NCBI GenBank assembly: GCA_943789465.1
Contig: CALSUF010000004.1
Span: 245,377-309,376, forward strand
Direction of reading: 5' to 3'
DNA: 64,000 nucleotides
Source: an uncultured Flavobacteriaceae bacterium
Lineage (GTDB): Bacteria > Bacteroidota > Bacteroidia > Flavobacteriales > Flavobacteriaceae
The notes beneath the pieces were generated by a model. It was not told the origin of the DNA and searched no databases. It saw nothing but the letters and a program-made list of their open reading frames with translations. The position numbers were made by a program, and so were the translations under genes. Numbering within the stretch: the first letter of the stretch is position 1; each line of letters begins with the position of its first letter. Below are positions 38,269 to 46,067 of the stretch, piece by piece.

Positions 38269-39166
38269 GCTCTTCGCTCAAATAATCCAAGATAACTTTA
38301 ACGTTCGTATCGTATTCAAACCATTCTGTTTCGGAGTCTTTTTGAAACCAAGTCATTTGTCGTTTTGCAAAACGGCGGGTATTTTTTTTAATTTCTGAAA
38401 TTGCAAATTCTAGTGTCCATTGCCCATCAAAATAATTGAACAATTCTTTGTAACCCACAGTGTTGAGTGCATTCAAGTCTCTGTGTTTAAATACAGCTTG
38501 GGCTTCTTCTAGTAAACCATTTTCGATCATTTGATCGACTCTGTTATTAATCCGTTCATAAATCAAAGGCCGATCTGCCTTTAGACCAATAGAAATTGTT
38601 TTAAAATTTCTTTGTGCTTTATGTTTCTTTAAAAAAGAGGAGTAAGGCTGACCTGTGCCTTTACAAATCTCCAACGCCCTTATCACACGGTGCGGGTTTT
38701 TAATTGCAATAGTTTTGTAGCTTTTAGGATCTAAACGTTTTAATTCTTGCTGAAGAAATACTAGTCCTTTTGATTCTAACTCCAGGTTGAGTTGTCCTCT
38801 AATCTCTGGGGCGATATCTGGGAATTCATCAAATCCTTCAATCACAGCATTGACATACAATCCAGAGCCACCAACCATAACGACAATGTTTTTTGAGGCA
38901 TGTAGTACTTCGAGTTTTTCTATGGCCTCTTTTTCAAATGCCCCTACGCTATAAGCGTCTTTAATTGATTTGTGGTGGATAAAATGATGTGTCGCAACTT
39001 CTAATTCTTCGGAGTTTGGAGCCGCAGTTCCAATCGGAATTTCTTTGTAGAATTGACGAGAATCTGCAGAAATAATATCTGTATTAAAATGGGCAGCCAG
39101 CTTCAAACTAAGAGCTGTTTTACCTATGCCAGTAGGACCTACAATCGAAATAAGATAGTTATTCAT
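38252..39166 (-). CDS. miaA: tRNA dimethylallyltransferase
   Basis: Transfers dimethylallyl to A37 of tRNAs reading UNN codons. The 304-residue protein has P-loop VGPTGIGKTALSLKLA near residue 8, DSRQFYKEIPIGTAAP with the catalytic Asp, VGGSGLYVNAVIEGFDEFP and RNFAKRQ-type FAKRQMTWF. A longer in-frame start at 39208 exists, but ATG 39166 gives the standard MNNYLISIVGPTG opening and overlaps the channel gene stop by 8 bp (ATGAATAA), a usual coupling arrangement. Miscalling the long form would add 14 non-family residues. Confidence 0.95.
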   Translation of the reverse strand: MNNYLISIVGPTGIGKTALSLKLAAHFNTDIISADSRQFYKEIPIGTAAPNSEELEVATHHFIHHKSIKDAYSVGAFEKEAIEKLEVLHASKNIVVMVGGSGLYVNAVIEGFDEFPDIAPEIRGQLNLELESKGLVFLQQELKRLDPKSYKTIAIKNPHRVIRALEICKGTGQPYSSFLKKHKAQRNFKTISIGLKADRPLIYERINNRVDQMIENGLLEEAQAVFKHRDLNALNTVGYKELFNYFDGQWTLEFAISEIKKNTRRFAKRQMTWFQKDSETEWFEYDTNVKVILDYLSEELKKTS

Positions 39167-39995
39167 TACCAATTTTATGACCGCATTTGTGACAGAATTC
39201 GGCACCATCTTGGTGATACGTTTCGTTACAGTTAGAACACACTTGTGTGTTATTTGGTATGAGTTTTTCTTCTGTCTTGGTCATTTCTGAGGTGACAATC
39301 CCAGTAGGAACGGCTATAATTCCATATCCTAAAATCATAATTAAAGAGGCAATAAATTGCCCCAAAGCTGTGATTGGTGCAATATCGCCATATCCAACGG
39401 TGGTTAAAGTGACAACTGCCCAGTAAACACTGCGTGGAATACTTGTGAATCCGCTATTTTGTTCACTTTCAACCAGGTACATAACAGTCCCTAAAATGAT
39501 ACACAAGACTATAACAAACGAAAGAAAGACAGCTATTTTTGCCCGACTTCGTTTCAATGCCTTTCCAAAATTAGCACTTTCACCAATGAAGCGGGTGAGT
39601 TTTAAAATTCTAAAAACTCGTAACAATCGCAAGGCTCTTATCGCTATTAAAGAGTGAGTTCCTAAAATAAATAGAGACAAGTATTTTGGAATGGTCGATA
39701 GTAAATCAATAATTCCATAAAAACTAAATATATAAGCTCTTGGTTTTTTAACAGTAATAATACGAAGGGTGTACTCAAAACTAAATAAAATTGTAATGAC
39801 CCATTCTGAAATATCGAGAATTGCTGCATATTCAGCTTCAATACTTTCAACACTTTCTAGCATCACAAGCAGGATGCTTATGAGAATGACAATTAAAAGA
39901 AGGACATCAAATAATTTACCGGCTGGTGTATCCGCTTCATAAATAATTTCATGAACCTTTTCTCTCCAACTTTTTGATTGATTTGTTTTTGACAT
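39159..39995 (-). CDS. Voltage-gated-type potassium channel with C-terminal zinc ribbon
   Basis: Ion channel of 278 residues with six membrane helices. The S4-like helix carries spaced arginines (RALRLLRVFRILKLTRF) and the pore has the potassium selectivity filter TVGYGD. The C-terminal tail contains a four-cysteine zinc ribbon: CSNC, then CHKC, 16 residues between the Cys pairs, ending KIGNE. That cytoplasmic ribbon is the unusual element; it may sense metal or redox state or aid assembly (inference). It overlaps miaA by 8 bp and follows the nuclease gene by 22 bp on the same strand. Confidence 0.9.
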   Translation of the reverse strand: MSKTNQSKSWREKVHEIIYEADTPAGKLFDVLLLIVILISILLVMLESVESIEAEYAAILDISEWVITILFSFEYTLRIITVKKPRAYIFSFYGIIDLLSTIPKYLSLFILGTHSLIAIRALRLLRVFRILKLTRFIGESANFGKALKRSRAKIAVFLSFVIVLCIILGTVMYLVESEQNSGFTSIPRSVYWAVVTLTTVGYGDIAPITALGQFIASLIMILGYGIIAVPTGIVTSEMTKTEEKLIPNNTQVCSNCNETYHQDGAEFCHKCGHKIGNE

Positions 39996-40017
39996 ATCTC
40001 AAAAATACTAAAAAAGA

Positions 40018-41385
40018 TTAATCTTCAAGTTTAATTATTTTTAATCTTTTATGACGTCGCATATAACTTTGAATGATATGTTGTGCATCTTTATTGTGTT
40101 CCATGGGAGTTATAATGGATTTTAACACGGAAGCTGTATGTATTTGAAAGTTTAGATTAAAATAGGCATATCCTCTAAAAACGCCATTTTCAATTAAGAT
40201 GGCACTGCGTTCATCCACATCACGACCGTAGTCTATGAGTATCATATTTTGATCTTTGAATGTATGGGAATCAATAACACTTAAAACTCTTTTGTTATAA
40301 GTTTCGGGAGATTCTTCTGAAATGCAAGCTCCGGCACAGCTTTTAATGTCATATCCAAAACAGGAATTTGAAGTTTTATAAAGACCACATAATTTTTGAC
40401 ACAATTCGTATTTTTCAACGATTTTGTTCAAAAAACTTTTACCACTTTCATTATTAGAAAATGTTGTAATTGGTTTTTGATTGCCTTTTATTTTTTCAAC
40501 TTTTAAATTGATGTAGCCGTTAGTATCTCTAAATTTAAACAATCCATGGGTAAAAACAGTACGTCGAAGTGCTCGATTGAATTTAGGTTTATTGCGCTTG
40601 ATTTCTTCACTTTCTTTGAGAAGTGCTACCAATTCACTGCCAGTTTCGTCATAAGTAACTGTGGCAACTTCAATCTGAATTTTTTTTGATTTTGGCGTTT
40701 GCCCAGTAAAATGCTGATTGATGCGATTTTTGATGTTTTTGCTTTTTCCAATATATACAATTTCCCCATCGGCTTTGTGAACATAATAGACGCCTGTAAC
40801 AGAGGGGAGTTTAGAAATGATATCAGTTAATTTTGGTTCCATTTGGTGTTTTGGATCCAAACGAATAGCTGCCTTGATAATTGTTTTCTCTACATCTTTA
40901 TCCAGGAGCATTTTAAAAAGTTTCACAGTTGCAGTTGCATCTCCAGCCGCTCGGTGTCGGTCACTCACTGGAATGCCTAAGGACCGCACAAGTTTTCCTA
41001 AACTGTAGGAGGGAAGGTCAGGGATTAATTGTTTTGAGAGTTCTACGGTACATAAATTTTCGCTTTCAAAATCAAATCCAAGCCGTCTGAACTCTGTTTT
41101 TAAAATACGGTAATCAAACTGTGCGTTATGAGCTACCAAAATACAGCCTTCAGTAATTTCTACAATGCGTTTGGCAACTTCGTAAAATTTGGGTGCAGAG
41201 CGCAGCATTTTACTGTTGATCCCTGTCAAATTTACCACAAACGGTTGGATGTCTCGTTCCGGGTTGACCAGGCTGATAAATTGATCTACAATTTTGTGGC
41301 CATCAAATTTATAAATGGCTATTTCTGTAATGCCTTCTTCATTAAATTTACCTCCGGTGGTTTCTATGTCTAATACTGCGTAGAT
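40018..41385 (-). CDS. DnaQ-like exonuclease fused to a GIY-YIG nuclease domain, ATC at the start position
   Basis: 455-residue nuclease. An N-terminal DEDDh 3'-5' exonuclease (DnaQ epsilon-like) has ExoI LDIETTGG, ExoII HNAQFDYRIL and ExoIII HRAAGDATATV. A UvrC-like GIY-YIG domain follows (about residues 200-290: VTGVYYVHKADGEIVYIGKSKNIKNRI begins it). No ATG, GTG or TTG exists between the preceding stop and the exonuclease core. The first standard start in frame (GTG 41238) would delete the catalytic ExoI motif. Relatives begin M-Y-A-hydrophobic-L-D-I-E, so ATC at 41385-41383 occupies the initiator position. It follows yggS by 9 bp. Repair or proofreading is likely. Confidence 0.8.
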   Translation of the reverse strand: MYAVLDIETTGGKFNEEGITEIAIYKFDGHKIVDQFISLVNPERDIQPFVVNLTGINSKMLRSAPKFYEVAKRIVEITEGCILVAHNAQFDYRILKTEFRRLGFDFESENLCTVELSKQLIPDLPSYSLGKLVRSLGIPVSDRHRAAGDATATVKLFKMLLDKDVEKTIIKAAIRLDPKHQMEPKLTDIISKLPSVTGVYYVHKADGEIVYIGKSKNIKNRINQHFTGQTPKSKKIQIEVATVTYDETGSELVALLKESEEIKRNKPKFNRALRRTVFTHGLFKFRDTNGYINLKVEKIKGNQKPITTFSNNESGKSFLNKIVEKYELCQKLCGLYKTSNSCFGYDIKSCAGACISEESPETYNKRVLSVIDSHTFKDQNMILIDYGRDVDERSAILIENGVFRGYAYFNLNFQIHTASVLKSIITPMEHNKDAQHIIQSYMRRHKRLKIIKLED

Positions 41386-41394
41386 AGTGCTGTT

Positions 41395-42057
41395 TTAAAT
41401 GGCGTAATTTCTGGCTCCAAAGATACTACTTCCAACGCGAACCATTGTACTGCCGCAATCAATTGCTAAAGGATAATCGCCACTCATTCCCATGGAAATT
41501 ATTTTAAGTTCTGGACTTGTTTTTTTTAAGCTATCAAAGGTGTTTTTTAATGTTGTAAATTCTTCTTTGATTTGAGTGGTGTTATCTGTAAAACTAGCCA
41601 TTCCCATGACGCCTACAATTGCTATATGTTTTAAGTTTTTAAAATGTTCAGAACTTAATAAGGTATGGGCTGCTTCTGAAGTCATTCCAAATTTGGTATC
41701 TTCTTGTGCAATTTTTAGTTGTAATAAACAGTTGATCGTGCGTTGGTGTTTTTCGGCTTGTTTATTAATTTCTTTCAGTAATTTTTCAGAATCCACCCCG
41801 TGAATCAAATCTACAAATGCCGCCATGTATTTGACTTTATTGCGTTGTACATTTCCAATCATATGCCACTGGATATCTTTGGGCATTTGTTGGTGTTTAT
41901 CCGCCATTTCTTGAATCTTATTTTCGCCAAAAATACGTTGGCCAAAATCATAGGCTTCCATCAAGTCTTCCACAGGTTTCGTTTTAGAAACAGCCACCAA
42001 GGATACATGACTCGGGAGTTGTGATTGAATTTTAGATAAATTGGTTTTTATAGACAT
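41395..42057 (-). CDS. yggS: YggS family pyridoxal-phosphate homeostasis protein
   Basis: PLP-binding alanine-racemase-fold protein of the YggS/PLPBP family, which buffers pyridoxal phosphate but has no known enzymatic activity. The 220-residue protein has the PLP Lys in VAVSKTKPVEDL, then FGENKIQEM, WHMIGNVQRNK and the phosphate-binding C-terminal SMGMSGDYPLAIDCGSTMVRVGS. It begins 2 bp after the DUF1015 gene ends and precedes the nuclease gene by 9 bp, all on the minus strand. Confidence 0.95.
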   Translation of the reverse strand: MSIKTNLSKIQSQLPSHVSLVAVSKTKPVEDLMEAYDFGQRIFGENKIQEMADKHQQMPKDIQWHMIGNVQRNKVKYMAAFVDLIHGVDSEKLLKEINKQAEKHQRTINCLLQLKIAQEDTKFGMTSEAAHTLLSSEHFKNLKHIAIVGVMGMASFTDNTTQIKEEFTTLKNTFDSLKKTSPELKIISMGMSGDYPLAIDCGSTMVRVGSSIFGARNYAI

Positions 42058-42059
42058 AT

Positions 42060-43295
42060 TTAAAACTCGTATATAGTGATTCCACTTCTTAATTTTGGAT
42101 AAATATAGGTGCTTTTTGGAGGCATGACTGCATTTGAGTCTGCGATAGCCATTAATTCTTTGGTTTCAATAGGAAACAGTCCAAACCCTACTGCGTGATC
42201 TCCACAATCTACCGTTGCTTTAATTTGCTCCATACTGTTGACTCCATGGATATATCCAATACGTGAATTGGTGCGAACATTAGTAATTCCTAAAATAGGC
42301 TCTAAAAGATGCGTTTGTAAAATATGAGTATCAAGTTGATGGATAGCAGATTGACTGTTTTGTTTTATAGCACGTAAAGATAAGGAATAAAATGTGCCTT
42401 CTAAATACATAGATATATCATGTTTCTTAGAGCTTTTGTAAGGCTTTGGACCTTTATTTTCTAACTCAAAATCAATGCTAATTTGTGCCAAAAAAGTCTC
42501 CGTATTTAAACCATTTAAATCTTTAATTACTCTGTTGTAGTCGTGATATTTTAAGTTGACTTTCTGGAATTAAATAAGTTAAAAAATGATTACAAGCAGC
42601 ATGGGATGTTGTGTGTTCTTTTTGTGTTAGTTCGCGTGCTAAGAGTGCCGATGATGCAGAACGGTGGTGGCCATCTGCAATATAAAGAGAAGGTATTTTT
42701 TGAAATGCATTTTGAATACATTGGATATCTTGATCATTATCTATACACCAAAGTTTATGGGTTTCGTTTCCAGTTGTCCAAGAGTGAAACTCAGTTGCCT
42801 TTTCTTTAGCGTTTTGAATACTCGTTTCGAGACTTAAATCGTCGGCATAAGTAAGCAATACTGGTGCCGCATTGAACCGAACTGTTTGTAAATAATTTTT
42901 AAACGTATTTTCTCGTTTCGAAATAGTAGCTTCGTGTTTTTTGATAATGTTTGCGTCATAATCTTCTACACTAGCAGTTGCAATTACTCCACAAAACACA
43001 AGCCCGTTTGCTTGAATGGTTTCATACAAATAATAGGAGGGAACCGCATCTTCAATTAAAACGTTTGACGTTTAAACGCTTCAAATCTATCTTTTACTAG
43101 TTTGTAACGTTTTGATTTTTCAGCTGAAAAAGAAGCATTTTTTTTTATATTGATGATACTCAAAAACGAAGTAGGATTTTCTTTTAATTCTTTTTTTAGT
43201 TCGTTCTCAGAATACGTTTTATAGGACTTTGAACTAAAGTTGGGGAGCGCTTCTTTTGATGGGCGAACCGCTTTGAAGGGAGAGATTTTGGCCAT
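42060..43295 (-). pseudogene. DUF1015 family protein, broken by two compensating frameshifts
   Basis: Three overlapping-family fragments in one stretch: 43056-43295 (MAKISPFKAVRPSKE), 42523-43029 (with YIADGHHRSAS) and 42060-42491 (ending PKLRSGITIYEF). Joined, they give the roughly 411 residues normal for DUF1015. The first break is at about 43064-43066, where CAAAC should be CAAAAC (a base lost in an A run). The second is at about 42543-42547, where one base is extra (ATATCACGAC). Between them the protein is conserved in the shifted frame. The family function is unknown; it may be an adaptor or kinase-like metabolic protein near PLP genes. The damage is either recent or a sequencing error. 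Confidence 0.88.
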
Positions 43296-43324
43296 AGTTT
43301 AAGAGGGTGTTTATGCAGTAGATT

Positions 43325-44212
43325 TTAAGAGAATTGAGCAGCAACATTGACTGCTTTTCGATCTTTTGAGTAGTCATAAAACCCTTCACCGGTTTTGACG
43401 CCGTATTTACCTGCTCTGACCATATTTACTAAGAGTGGATTTGGAGCATATTTAGGACTTTTGAAGCTGTCATACATCACTTCTAAAATAGACAAACAAA
43501 CGTCGAGTCCAATAAAGTCAGCTAATTCTAGAGGTCCCATTGGATGACTCATTCCAAGTTTCATAACCGTGTCAATTTCTTGAACACCAGCAACGTTTGT
43601 GTATAAAGTTTCAATAGCTTCATTAAGCATGGGCATCAAAATTCTATTGGCCACAAATCCAGGGTAGTCATTGACGATAACAGGTGTTTTATGAATTTTC
43701 TCTGTTAGGTTTACAATAAAATCAAGAACATCTTTTGAAGTGTTATAGCCAGTAATAATTTCAACTAATTTCATAATTGGCACAGGATTCATAAAATGCA
43801 TTCCAATGACGCGATCTGGTCTAGAGGTTTGTGCTGCTATTTGCGTGATGGAGATGGACGATGTGTTGGTAGCCAATATGGTGTCTTCTGGACATGCCTG
43901 ATCTAATTCCTTAAATATTTTAAGTTTTAAATCTACATTTTCAGTGGCAGCTTCAACAACCAGACTTGCATATTCTACTCCTTCAGCAATATTTGTGAAG
44001 GTCGAAATATTGTCTAATGTTTGTGATTTGTCAGTCTCGTCTATTTTATCTTTAGCAACTAAGCGGTCTAAATTTTTTGTAATCGTTGCTACAGCTGTTG
44101 TTAGTGCTGCTTGATTAACATCGATTAATTGAACTTTAAATCCTGACTGAGCAAATGCATGTGCGATTCCATTTCCCATAGCCCCTGCGCCAATAACTGC
44201 AATATTTTTCAT
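43325..44212 (-). CDS. 3-hydroxyacyl-CoA (3-hydroxybutyryl-CoA) dehydrogenase
   Basis: NAD-dependent oxidation of L-3-hydroxyacyl-CoA. The 295-residue protein has a Rossmann GAGAMGNGIA motif (8-17), an Asp at the end of the second strand (LIDVNQ) favouring NAD, TNTSSISITQIA, and the catalytic His139 in GMHFMNPVPIMKLVEII. The C-terminal helical domain has GFVANRILMPMLNEA. It is 10 bp after the Gfo/Idh/MocA gene and shares direction with the DUF1015-yggS genes. It could act in beta-oxidation with the thiolase and acyl-CoA dehydrogenase elsewhere in the window. Confidence 0.93.
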   Translation of the reverse strand: MKNIAVIGAGAMGNGIAHAFAQSGFKVQLIDVNQAALTTAVATITKNLDRLVAKDKIDETDKSQTLDNISTFTNIAEGVEYASLVVEAATENVDLKLKIFKELDQACPEDTILATNTSSISITQIAAQTSRPDRVIGMHFMNPVPIMKLVEIITGYNTSKDVLDFIVNLTEKIHKTPVIVNDYPGFVANRILMPMLNEAIETLYTNVAGVQEIDTVMKLGMSHPMGPLELADFIGLDVCLSILEVMYDSFKSPKYAPNPLLVNMVRAGKYGVKTGEGFYDYSKDRKAVNVAAQFS

Positions 44213-44222
44213 ATGTATGTGT

Positions 44223-45185
44223 TTAAAAACAATCTATAATTTGATAAGCGACTCTCAAGGCATCTGTTCCATCTCTAAGCGTCACAATAGGGGTTGTGTT
44301 GTTGTTAATAGCATCAGCAAAACTTTCTAGTTCATCAAGAATAGCATTGTTTGGTTCAATTTCAGGGTTTTCAAAATAAATTTGTTTTTTAACGCCTTCT
44401 GCATTTTGTAAAACCATATCAAAATCTCCAGGTGTTTTTGGAGCTTCTTTCATTTTGACCACTTCCACTTGTTTCTCTAAAAAGTCAACACTGATATAAG
44501 CATCTTTCTGGAAAAAACGACTTTTACGCATGTTTTTCATAGAAATACGACTCGCCGTTAGGTTGGCAACACAGCCGTTTTCAAACTCAATACGTGCGTT
44601 GGCAATATCAGGTGTTTCACTAATTACAGAAACGCCGCTTGCCGTGATATTTTTGACAGGGGATTTAACAACACTTAATATAATATCAATATCGTGAATC
44701 ATTAAATCTAACACCACAGGAACATCTGTTCCTCGAGGGTTGAATTCAGCCAAACGATGGGTCTCAATAAACATAGGCGACTGAATGTCTTCTTTAACGG
44801 CTTTGAATGCGGGATTAAAACGTTCGACATGACCCACTTGACCTCTTAAATTACTTTCCGAGACTAACAAGCGAATTTGTTCGGCTTCCTCGACAGTGTT
44901 TGTGATTGGTTTTTCAATAAATACATGTTTTCCTTTTGTGATAGCTTTAATGGCACATGTAAAATGTGAAAGTGTTGGTGTTACAATATCGACCACATCT
45001 ACAGCGTCAATCAGTGCTTCTATGGAGTTAAAAAATTTGTAGCCAAACTCACTTTCAACTTTTTTACCGTTTGATTCGTCAGGGTCATAAAAACCTGCTA
45101 GTTCATATTTTTCAGATTGCTGGAGTAGTTTAAGATGAATTTTCCCAAGATGACCAGCACCTAAGACGCCTGCTTTTAGCTTCAT
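44223..45185 (-). CDS. Gfo/Idh/MocA family oxidoreductase
   Basis: NAD(P)-dependent oxidoreductase of 320 residues. The Rossmann fold opens AGVLGAGHLGKIHLKLL, followed by HVFIEKPITNTVEEAEQI, with the EKP motif that places the catalytic Lys near residue 93. The C-terminal alpha/beta domain contains GHVERFNPAFKAV and DLMIHDIDIIL. The true substrate, probably a sugar or cyclic polyol derivative, cannot be assigned. It is the first gene of the minus-strand run 45185 to 38252, diverging from pcm across about 240 bp that contain no other gene. Confidence 0.9.
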   Translation of the reverse strand: MKLKAGVLGAGHLGKIHLKLLQQSEKYELAGFYDPDESNGKKVESEFGYKFFNSIEALIDAVDVVDIVTPTLSHFTCAIKAITKGKHVFIEKPITNTVEEAEQIRLLVSESNLRGQVGHVERFNPAFKAVKEDIQSPMFIETHRLAEFNPRGTDVPVVLDLMIHDIDIILSVVKSPVKNITASGVSVISETPDIANARIEFENGCVANLTASRISMKNMRKSRFFQKDAYISVDFLEKQVEVVKMKEAPKTPGDFDMVLQNAEGVKKQIYFENPEIEPNNAILDELESFADAINNNTTPIVTLRDGTDALRVAYQIIDCF

Positions 45186-45425
45186 GATATGAGTTTTTTG
45201 TAAAATTATGATTTTTTTATTCCATTTTTAATATTCTAATGATATTTTATCAAAAATCGGTTGATATTGGTCACTTTACTTTTGGTATGACTTGGTATTA
45301 CAAAAGTTTACTAAAGTTATTGTTATTAGAAGGAAGTTGAAGTAATTTAAAATTTGAAAAAGCTATGGTTTAACTTATCTTTACTTTTTTAAATTAGAAG
45401 ATTTATCTTCTATTCAATTCTATTC

Positions 45426-46067
45426 TTGAGAGATACGTTTAAACATAAAGGGCTTCGCAAACAATTAGTAACGGTTTTAGTTACCAAAGGGATTACAAAT
45501 GCAGCTGTACTGGAAGCTATTGGGGCCATTCCTCGACATCTGTTTATGGATTCTAGTTTTTTGGATCACGCTTATCAAGACAAAGCGTTTCCAATTGCTG
45601 CCAGCCAAACTATTTCACAGCCTTATACTGTTGCATTCCAATCAGAATTATTAGAAGTGAAACCTGGAGATAAAATTCTTGAAATAGGAACGGGGAGCGG
45701 ATATCAAACAGCAGTATTGTGCCTTTTAGGTGCGCACGTATATAGTATTGAACGGCAATTAGAATTGTTTAAAAAGACGAGTCAATTTTTACCAAAAATA
45801 GGATATGTAGCCAAACGTTTGATTTTTGGAGATGGTTATAAAGGCCTCAAAGAAGAAGCCCCTTTTGATAGCATTATTGTAACCGCTGGGGCACCCTTTG
45901 TACCAAAACCATTGTTATCTCAACTAAAAATAGGCGGGCGTTTGGTAATTCCAGTTGGAGATAAAGACCAAGTAATGACACTTTATATTCGTACGGGCGC
46001 TAAAGAATTTGAAAAACACGAACTCGGAAATTTTAAGTTTGTACCCCTTTTAGAAAATAAAAATTAG
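45426..46067 (+). CDS. pcm: Protein-L-isoaspartate O-methyltransferase
   Basis: SAM-dependent repair of isoaspartyl residues in aged proteins. The 213-residue protein has IPRHLFM, the substrate-loop region AFPIAASQTISQPYTVA, motif I LEIGTGSGYQTAVL, YSIER and DSIIVTAGAPFVPKPLLSQL. The start is TTG at 45426, giving the family-typical RDTFKHKGLRKQLV opening; the next ATG would remove this conserved part. It converges with the DUF5686 gene, the stop codons overlapping by 4 bp (46064-46067), with no terminator between them. Confidence 0.93.
   Translation: MRDTFKHKGLRKQLVTVLVTKGITNAAVLEAIGAIPRHLFMDSSFLDHAYQDKAFPIAASQTISQPYTVAFQSELLEVKPGDKILEIGTGSGYQTAVLCLLGAHVYSIERQLELFKKTSQFLPKIGYVAKRLIFGDGYKGLKEEAPFDSIIVTAGAPFVPKPLLSQLKIGGRLVIPVGDKDQVMTLYIRTGAKEFEKHELGNFKFVPLLENKN

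Noticed and set aside
39167..39208. Longer miaA start adding 14 residues
   Set aside because: ATG 39166 gives the standard family N-terminus and the usual 8-bp overlap with the upstream gene.
41238..41240. GTG as the start of the DnaQ/GIY-YIG gene
   Set aside because: It would remove the catalytic ExoI motif that is intact and in frame immediately upstream.
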